A program made the translations under genes and the position numbers. 64,000 nt of DNA from Dryomyza anilis. Taxonomy: Eukaryota > Arthropoda > Insecta > Diptera > Dryomyzidae. Positions 57,000-64,000 of the stretch are shown one piece after another; position 1 is the first letter of the stretch, and each line of letters opens with the position of its first letter. The notes under the pieces were generated by a model. That model made no database searches, was not told the DNA's origin, and saw nothing but the letters and a program-made list of their open reading frames with translations. The stretch lies in the NCBI GenBank assembly GCA_951804985.1, contig OX638132.1:84138696-84202695 (forward strand), read 5' to 3'.

Positions 57000-58470
57000 T
57001 TAGTGAATATTTGAATTTTTAGTAAATATTTAAATTTTTAGTGAACATATTTTTTTTATTAAACATTTGAATTTTTACTGAATATTTGAATTTATTTGAA
57101 GAATATTTGAAGAACATTTTAAGTTTTAGTGAACATTTGAACTTTTAGTGAATTTTGTATTTTTAGTGAACATTTGAAGTTTTAGTGAACATTTAAATTT
57201 TGAGTGCACATTCGCATTTTTAGTGAACATTTGAATTTTTAATGAACTTTTGAATTTTAGTGAACATTTTATTTTTTAGAGATAATTGTAATTTTAAGTG
57301 AAAATTTGAATTTATAATTCAAATATTCACAACATTTGAACTTTTGAACTTTTAGTGAATTTTGTATTTTTAGTGAACATTTGACGTTTTAGTGAACATA
57401 TAAATTTTGAGTGCACATTCGCATTTTTAGTGAACATTTGAATTTTTAATGAACTTTTGATTTTTAATGAACATATTATTATTTAGTGATAATTGTGATT
57501 TTAAGTGAAAATTTGAATTTATAATTCAAATATTCACTAAAAATTCAAATGTTTATAATTTTTAATGAATATTTGAAGTTTTAGTGAACATTTGAATTTT
57601 TAGTGAACATTTGAAGTTTTAGTGAACTTTTAGTGAATTTTGTATTTTTCGTGAACATTAGAACTTTTAGTGAATTTTGTATTTTTAGTGAACATTTGAA
57701 GGTTTAGTGAACATTTAAATTTTTAGTTAATATTTTATTTTTTAATGATATTTGTAATTTTAAGTGAAAATTTAAATTTTTAGTGAACATTTGAACTTTT
57801 AGTAAATTTTTGTATTTTTAGTGAACATTTTTGAAGTTTTAGTGAACATTTAAACTTTTAGTAAATTTTGTATTTTTAGTGAACATTTGAACTTTTAGTG
57901 AATTTTGTATTTTTAGTGAACATTTGAAGTTTAAGTGAACATTTAAATTTTGAGTGCACATTCGCATTTTTAGTGAACATTTGAATTTTTAATGAACTTT
58001 TGAATTTTAGTGAACATTTTATTTTTTTAGTGATAATTGTAATTTTAAGTGAAAATTTGAATTTATAATTCAAATAGTCACTAAAAATTCAAATGTTTAT
58101 AATTTTTAATGAATATTTGAAGTTTTAGTGAACATTTGAATTTTTAGTGAACATTTGAAGTTTTAGTGAACATTTGAACTTTTAGTGAAATTTGTATTTT
58201 TCGTGAACATTTGAATTTTTAGTAAAGTTTGTATATTTAGTGAACATTTGCATTTTAGTGAACATTTGAATTTTTAATCAACTTTTTAATTTTAGTGAAC
58301 ATTTTATTTTTTAGTGATAATTGTAATTTTAAGTGAAAATTTGAATTTTTAGTGAACTTTTGAATTTTAGTGAACATTTTATTTTTAGTGAACATTTTAT
58401 TTTTTAGTGATAATTGTAATTTTAAGTGAAAATTTCAATTTTTAGTGAACATTAGAATTTTTAGTGAAAA
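57000..58470. repeat. 19 bp minisatellite array 4 with higher-order repeats
   Basis: Units related to GTGAACATTTGAATTTTTA with variants TTGAAGTTTTA and TTTTGTATTTTTA. The landmark GAGTGCACATTCGCATTTTT occurs at about 57202, 57409 and 57952, showing a ~207 bp block and a further duplication. Short inverted stretches (TAATTCAAATATTCAC) indicate local strand-switch events. Confidence 0.92.
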
Positions 58471-59240
58471 AATGTTTCATAATCAAACTATGAGAATTCA
58501 CGACGGTATGATTTTCTCATCAATAGATGAAAATAAATTAAATTAATGTTGTCGTTTCAGTCATTCAAAATTATTTAATTCTCTTAAATATACAACCTGT
58601 TTTATTAAATTTCACTTAAAGATTATTTCCGAATAATTCTGTCATATTCTTTAATATAAATCATCACACAACAATAATATTAAACACGAAATGCCGCAAA
58701 CCGACTATAAAATATAAATTCAGCTGCGATCAGGTGTTTTATTTATGAATAAAATTTTTTTAATCGTTTTTTTTTTTGTAATATTTTTCAATACATAAAA
58801 ATATAAAACAAACAATACAAATCAAAATGACGAATGATAAACTGCGTTGCATTTTTATAAAATTTTTATGCAATTGAATTTTTATTTATTACACCAGTCA
58901 TTTATTCATTCAGTCGGGTCAGTCAGGTCGGTGAGTGAGTGATGACAGAGGGCAGCACTTGGCACTGGGCACCGGCTTTGTTTAGATTTTCACCTTACTG
59001 CTAAATTTTCAAATATTTTATATGTCTATGATGAGTTCCGATGCATTTTAATGTTTATTTGCAATTGCAATTTTCAGTTATTTGAAGAGAATATTTTGTA
59101 AAAATAAAAATTCAATGATAAATGTTGCACATTTAATGGGAATTTACTGCCTGGGATCAACAGCAAATAAAATTTAGAAAGGATTTACTATGATTTATGA
59201 TGCATTAGGCTTAACAGATTTTGTGAAATATGTTTTCATA
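58471..59240. other. AT-rich DNA, no gene recognised
   Basis: 58900-58990 is less AT-rich (GGTCGGTGAGTGAGTGATGA, GGCACTGGGCACCGG) but has no exon signals. Confidence 0.4.
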
Positions 59241-61870
59241 TTAGAAGATTTTGTTATTTGTAATATTATTGATATTAGTAGTTTCGATATTAGTTGAATT
59301 TAATATTATGATTTGAGTACATTTTTACAATTTAAAAAAAGCCTAATTTGCTATTTGGAAATTTTTATTTTAGTACATTTTGATATTAGGAGATTTTGAT
59401 TTTAGTACATTTTGATATTAGGAGATTTTGATTTTAGTGATTTTTCATATTAGGACAATCTGATTGTAGTAGATTTTGATATTAAGAAATTTTATTATAT
59501 GGAAATTTTGATTTAATACATTTTGATATTAGGAGATTTTGATATTAGAAGCTTTGGATATTAGAAGATATCAATTTTAGTGCATTTTGATATTAGGACA
59601 TTTTATTTTTAATAGATATGGATATTAAAAAATGTTTTTATTTGTAGATTTTGTTATAAACAGATTTTGATTATAGTACATATTGATATTAGGAGATTTT
59701 GAATACAGTACAAATAAATGTAGGAGATATGAAGACATTTTAACTTTAGTACAAATCGATTTTGGTATTAGATAATTTTGATTTAATACATTGTAATAAA
59801 AAATAATGGAGATTTTGATTGAAATAATTTTTATATAAGGATATTTTAACTTTAGTTCATTTTGATATTTGGAGATTTTGAATATAGTAAAAACAAATCT
59901 AGGAGATATTAAGAGATTTTAATTTTAGTACATTATGATATTAGGAGATTTTGAGTATCGTAAAAAAGTATAGGAGATTGGAAGATATTTTAATTTTAGT
60001 ACATTTTGATATTAGGAGATTTTGAATATAGTACAAATAAATATAGGAGATATGATTTTAGTACATTTGGATATTAAGAGATTTTGATTATAGTACATTT
60101 TGGTTTTGGACGATTTTGATATTTGGAGAATTTGATCTTAGTTGCTTTTAGTACATTTTGATATTAGGATATTTTGATTTTAGAACATTTTGATATTAAG
60201 AGATTTTGAATATAGTACATTTCAATATTAGGAGATTTTGAATATAGTACAAATAAATATAGGAGATTTTGAAATTATGAGATTTTGATACGAATATATT
60301 TTAATTTTAGTATATTTTGATATTAGGAGATTTTGAATATAGTAAAATTAATATAGGAGACATGAATATTTTTTAAATTTAGTACTTTTTGCTATTAAGA
60401 GATTTTGAATATAGTACAAATAAATATAGGAGATATCGTCACTGTCATGCCAAAGGGGCAAATGTGCATTTCTAAAAATGTTGGGAAATCAAATTTTAAA
60501 GTTTGAAGTGCTTTAAGAATTAGCAAAATTTATATATTTTTCAAATTTTTCTATTATTTTCATTTATTTGTCAATTATTATAACGTATGTAAAATATATT
60601 TAGATTTGGACAACCTACTGAATTATAAATACGAATTTTGTGAGACTATATCGTGATCAAAACTCAACTATTTTTGTTTTTTAAGCTATAACTTTTTTTT
60701 AGCGCAAGATAAAATAATAATGTAAGGGCATTAATTGTTTGATTTTAAAGTACCTATCTATTGGCATCATTAATTAAAAATATTTTGTCAAACATTAATT
60801 TGCCATTTGTTATTTGAAGGAAAAAAAAGTTTGGAAAAATATTTTTAAATAATGATGCCAATCGATAGGTGCTTAAAAACAAATAATTAACACCTTTACA
60901 TCACTGTTTTATCTTGCACTAATAAATAATTATAGCAAAAAACGAAGAATTTGGAAAAATTAAAAATATTGTCATGCCAAAAGGGCGAATCTTTTCGTTT
61001 TTTTTCTATAACTCTTTAATGTTACTAGATATATTTTTTTTGACATAAGCGTTTTTTTACATTTTTGAATGTAGTTTATCCTCAACTATGCTGTGCCACA
61101 ATCGCGTGTCATTTTGTTGGATAAAGACAAAACCAAAAGGACGAATTTGAAAAATTGAAACTTTTGTCATGCCAAAAGGGCGAATCTTTTCGTTTTTTCG
61201 CCATAACTTTTTATTGGTATTAGATAAAATCGTGATGTTAAGGCAATTATTGTTTGTTTTCAAAGCACCTATCGATCTGCATTATTAATTCTAAATGTTT
61301 TGCAAAAAAAAAATCTGCAAATAACAAATGGCAAATTAATGTTGGCAAAATAATTTTAATTAATGATGCAAATCGTTAGGTGCTTTAAAAACAAACAATA
61401 AATGCCTTTACATCACGATTTTATCTTATACAAATAAAAAGTTATGGCGAAAAAACGAAAAGATTCGCCCTTTTGGCATGACAAGATTTTCAATTTTTCA
61501 AATTCGTCCTTTTGGTTTTGTCTTTATCCAACAAAATGACACGTGATTTTGGCACAGCATAGTTGAGGATAAACTACATTCAAAAATGTAAAAAAACGCA
61601 TATGTCAAAAATTACACATTCACCCCTTTGGCATGATATTGACAATATGATTTTACTACATTTGGATATTAAGTGATTTTGATTATAGTACATTTTGGCA
61701 TTAGATTTTGATATTAATACATATTGTTATAAGGAGATTTTGATAAACTGAGATTCTAAAATTAGGATATTTTGTTATATGAAGATTTTGGAGATTTTTT
61801 ATAGTAGTAGATTTCGGTATTAACAGAATTTGATATTAGTAAACGTTGATTTTACTACAATATTATAGTT
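59241..61870. repeat. 16/32 bp minisatellite, split by family C
   Basis: Two half-units, GATATTAGGAGATTTT and GATTTTAGTACATTTT, alternate imperfectly. A longer motif AATATAGTACAAATAAATAT followed by AGGAGATAT recurs near 59710, 60025, 60245 and 60410. The array continues beyond the family C element at 60436-61652, so that element inserted into an existing array. Confidence 0.9.
60436..61652. mobile_element. Foldback element family C, copy 4 (complete-looking)
   Basis: The left end is ATCGTCACTGTCATGCCAAA; the right end is TTTGGCATGATATTGACAAT. Inside are a hairpin unit at about 60660-60930 and a second, longer foldback whose arms (about 61025-61310 and 61335-61625) pair over nearly 290 bases. 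Those arms include TTATCCTCAACTATGCTGTG and GTCATTTTGTTGGATAAAGA. Both flanks are minisatellite, which dates the insertion after array growth. It has no coding capacity. Confidence 0.85.
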
Positions 61871-62705
61871 ATTATATTTTTGAATTGTGTAGCTCATTAA
61901 ATACTCCCTTCCAAAAACGCTATTAAATTTAATTACAGCAAACTAACATGATCCGGTAACTACATCGTCATCGACATCATGAATATATAGTGGCTTACAA
62001 TGAAATAACTGGCTACACGATGCAAATTTGCATTGCAAATTGCTTCACATCACACAAACAAATTCATAAATTTATGCTGTTGTTTATTTAAACGTCAACA
62101 GCATTGAATATGACGTTGTTAATGTTGTTTTCGATGTAAAAATCCATGTCAATCGTTGGATAATACGCACAACATGTCGCACAACAGGCCACATGTTGAC
62201 AGTTGTGCGGTGAGGTTGACGCAATTTCAATTAATATGACAAATACTATACATGTAATTCAAGCTCTTGCACGGCACAAAATATTTTTCAGATATATTTT
62301 TAAATATGCATATTTAGTTCTCCGTCCTATGCAAATAAAATATAATATTTTTGAAACTAAAATCTTTCCAAGGGATATTTTGATTTTTTAAGACGACGAC
62401 CAAAAATATATTATACACTTTTTTCAGATTTCTAAGACTTATTAAACTCTAATGTACGTCTCGAAATTAATGTTAACTTTTTAAATATTTAAATTAAAAA
62501 AAAAAAAAAAACATTTTTTTTTCGGTGCACTTGAGATGAAATGCCCCATTTATGAATTTATACGTGGTCTCAATTGAGCTTATTACACAATACTAACGAA
62601 TGTATACAATATAAACTAATGAATACAACTATTTTATTCACATTCACCCACAAAAACAGTTGCAATCAAAACATTTATTTTTTCTTTCTTTTACCTCCAT
62701 TACAG
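61871..62705 (+). other. Intron or upstream sequence ending in a splice acceptor
   Basis: The last ~45 bases before 62706 form a strong acceptor: a pyrimidine tract (TTATTTTTTCTTTCTTTTACC) split as TTTTTTCTTTCTTTTACC, then TCCATTACAG. No exon is evident in the rest. Confidence 0.6.
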
Positions 62706-63011
62706 ATACTCCAACATGATGCCCACCTCGCCCGACTTCTTTGGCCACCCGTATGCGCTCTTCCGCGGTCCGCCGACGACAATGCGAACGCGAGACAGTC
62801 CCGTCAATACGTTCGCACTCGATCTGCAGACGGCCAACAAACGTGGTGGCGGCGGTGGAGTTGCCGTCGAACATTTAGCAGCCGCTGCTGCTGCCGCAGC
62901 AGCACAACAACAACAACAGCAACAACTGCAACAACAACAACAGCAGCAGCAGCAACATTCACAACCACCGCCGCCGCCACCAACACCATCTGCGCCACCA
63001 CCACCACCGAG
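62706..63011 (+). CDS. Spliced exon, possibly first coding exon, of a low-complexity regulatory-type protein
   Basis: A 306-base exon with a clean acceptor (TTTTACCTCCATTACAG before 62706) and donor (CCGAG followed by GTAAGG at 63012). Its good frame reads YSN and then MMPTSPDFFGHPYALFRG, RTRDSPVNTFALDLQTANKR, a Gly tract, VAVEHLAAAAAAAAA, a Gln-rich tract with one Leu, and a Pro-rich end (PPPPPPTPSAPPPPP). The ATG at 62716 has the fly-favoured CAAC context, so translation may start here with upstream exons untranslated; alternatively this is an internal exon. Both borders fall after the second base of a codon and the length is 102 codons, so skipping would keep the frame. Reading past the donor meets TAA at once. 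Ala/Gln/Pro tracts are common in insect transcription and RNA-binding regulators; I do not recognise the gene. Codon use is far more GC-rich than the surroundings. Confidence 0.75.
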
Positions 63012-64000
63012 GTAAGGTTTAAAGCGACGCCACTGCTGCAATGGCGATGGCGCTGCAGAGTTGCCATCGCAAGTCAAACGACGACGTCGGCGAAACAATC
63101 AACTCGGATGACAAATCAAAAGTGTCATAAATTTTCTAACATATCTCTTCAATCAACAAAAGCTAAAGTTCAGCAATCAACAAAAATTCAAAAAATCGCA
63201 AAAATTTACACAAAATGCGTTTCAAATTTTCAAATTTATTGAAAATTTTTAAAAATTTGCAAAAATTAAATTTTCTTAAAATAACAAACAAATGCTTATA
63301 TTATATATATTGAGTTGGTATAAATTAGGTTATAATATAGGAAAACCAAAAATAGTTGTAGAAAATTGTAAATATTATTCAAAAAGTTAAATACCAAATG
63401 GCTTTGAAAAGGTCTTGGTTTTTATGCTGTAGCCCCATGAGCTGGTAAAAAGGACTTTATTCCCCACTTTAAACTAAGTAGTGTCCATATTATGTATTTT
63501 ATAAAACTTAAGCTAACTATTGCATAATCATCGGTTACTAAGCTATCATCATTGTAAGACAAAACGCCAAAAAGCACAATAATAATTTTAGAGTAATTCT
63601 AAAAATACGTTTTAAATATTTATTATAGAGTACTAACTAAACATATTGTAATTTGTTTTAGAATTAGCTATATGCAGAGCATTCTGAGCAAAAGTAACAG
63701 AGATAAAAGAGACACATAATACTATAGAAAAAATAGAAAGATAGAAAGAGAGAAAAACTTTTATCATTAATATAAGTCAATTTAGAACTTAAATAAACAT
63801 AACTATATTTAATTCATATCACAAGTTTAAAATTAGATTAAGCTTAGTTGTTCCCCTAAGTAGAATACTTCTTAATACATTTAAGTAAAATAATTCTCAA
63901 TATTAGAAATAAGTTTATTGATATCATTTTATATTAAACATTAAACATATGTTTGATCTAAAGTGTTTATAAACACAGTTAAATCTATAACAAATATAAA
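63012..64000 (+). other. Start of the downstream intron
   Basis: From GTAAGG onward the sequence is AT-rich, with no branch to a further exon inside the window. AATAAA-like words occur but are uninformative in this composition. The other reading frame open to 63242 is non-coding read-through. Confidence 0.6.

Noticed and set aside
62700..63098. Minus-strand and alternative-frame Gly/Cys/Thr-rich open frames across the exon
   Set aside because: They are shadows of the CAG/GCN/CCN tracts; only the frame from 62716 agrees with both splice sites and has varied, protein-like sequence before the tracts.

Overview
The window is strongly AT-rich, repeat-laden DNA from an insect nuclear genome, most likely a higher fly. 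Three things suggest this: a mariner transposase remnant with DD41D catalytic spacing (reported, as I recall, for rosa-type mariners of tephritid flies), non-LTR endonuclease/RT fragments of a type common in fly genomes, and a CAAC-ATG start context. A tephritid is a reasonable guess but is inference. Nothing bacterial, viral or CRISPR-like was seen.

Only two stretches look like host coding sequence, both on the + strand. One is an intact single-exon gene at 17162-17776 for a small secreted or GPI-anchored glycoprotein, with a TATA box upstream and a poly(A) signal downstream. The other is a spliced exon at 62706-63011, with a clear acceptor and donor, encoding an N-terminal-like segment followed by Gly, Ala, Gln and Pro tracts. 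The simplest reading is that most of the window lies upstream of or within introns of that second gene, with the 17162 gene nested or intergenic.

Layout. 1-9.4 kb: a MITE (1362-1790), a perfect hairpin, a repeat-rich block bounded by inverted copies of a ~120 bp sequence (2170 and 5662), 39 bp and 192 bp tandem repeats, a deleted DD41D mariner (4126-5017), and a foldback MITE of the same family (8679-9018) that still encodes the transposase N-terminus. 9.6-16.3 kb: two copies of a composite repeat ('family B') carrying a 15 bp minisatellite, a foldback element ('family C'), and a large 19 bp minisatellite ending in a hAT-like terminus. 16.3-20 kb: the single-exon gene and a nest of two non-LTR retrotransposon relics in opposite orientations. 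20.4-26.2 kb: MITEs, foldback family C, a 1.5-copy MITE and two tRNA-derived SINEs. 28-37 kb: an 11 bp minisatellite, a solo LTR with its promoter, (TA)n, and a 1.8 kb element with CACGCAG termini filled by a 42 bp minisatellite. 39-53.7 kb: further 19 bp arrays, a third family B copy, a third SINE abutting a ~310 bp near-perfect palindrome, and a MITE with CCCAGTAG termini. 55-61.9 kb: an inverted family B copy, another 19 bp array, and a 16/32 bp minisatellite split by a family C insertion. 62-64 kb: the spliced exon and its downstream intron.

The recurring theme is that several apparently unrelated mobile families here have their interiors filled by minisatellites or inverted duplications, so repeat expansion seems tied to element ends rather than to random satellite growth. 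All family assignments are by eye; none has been tested by a database search.
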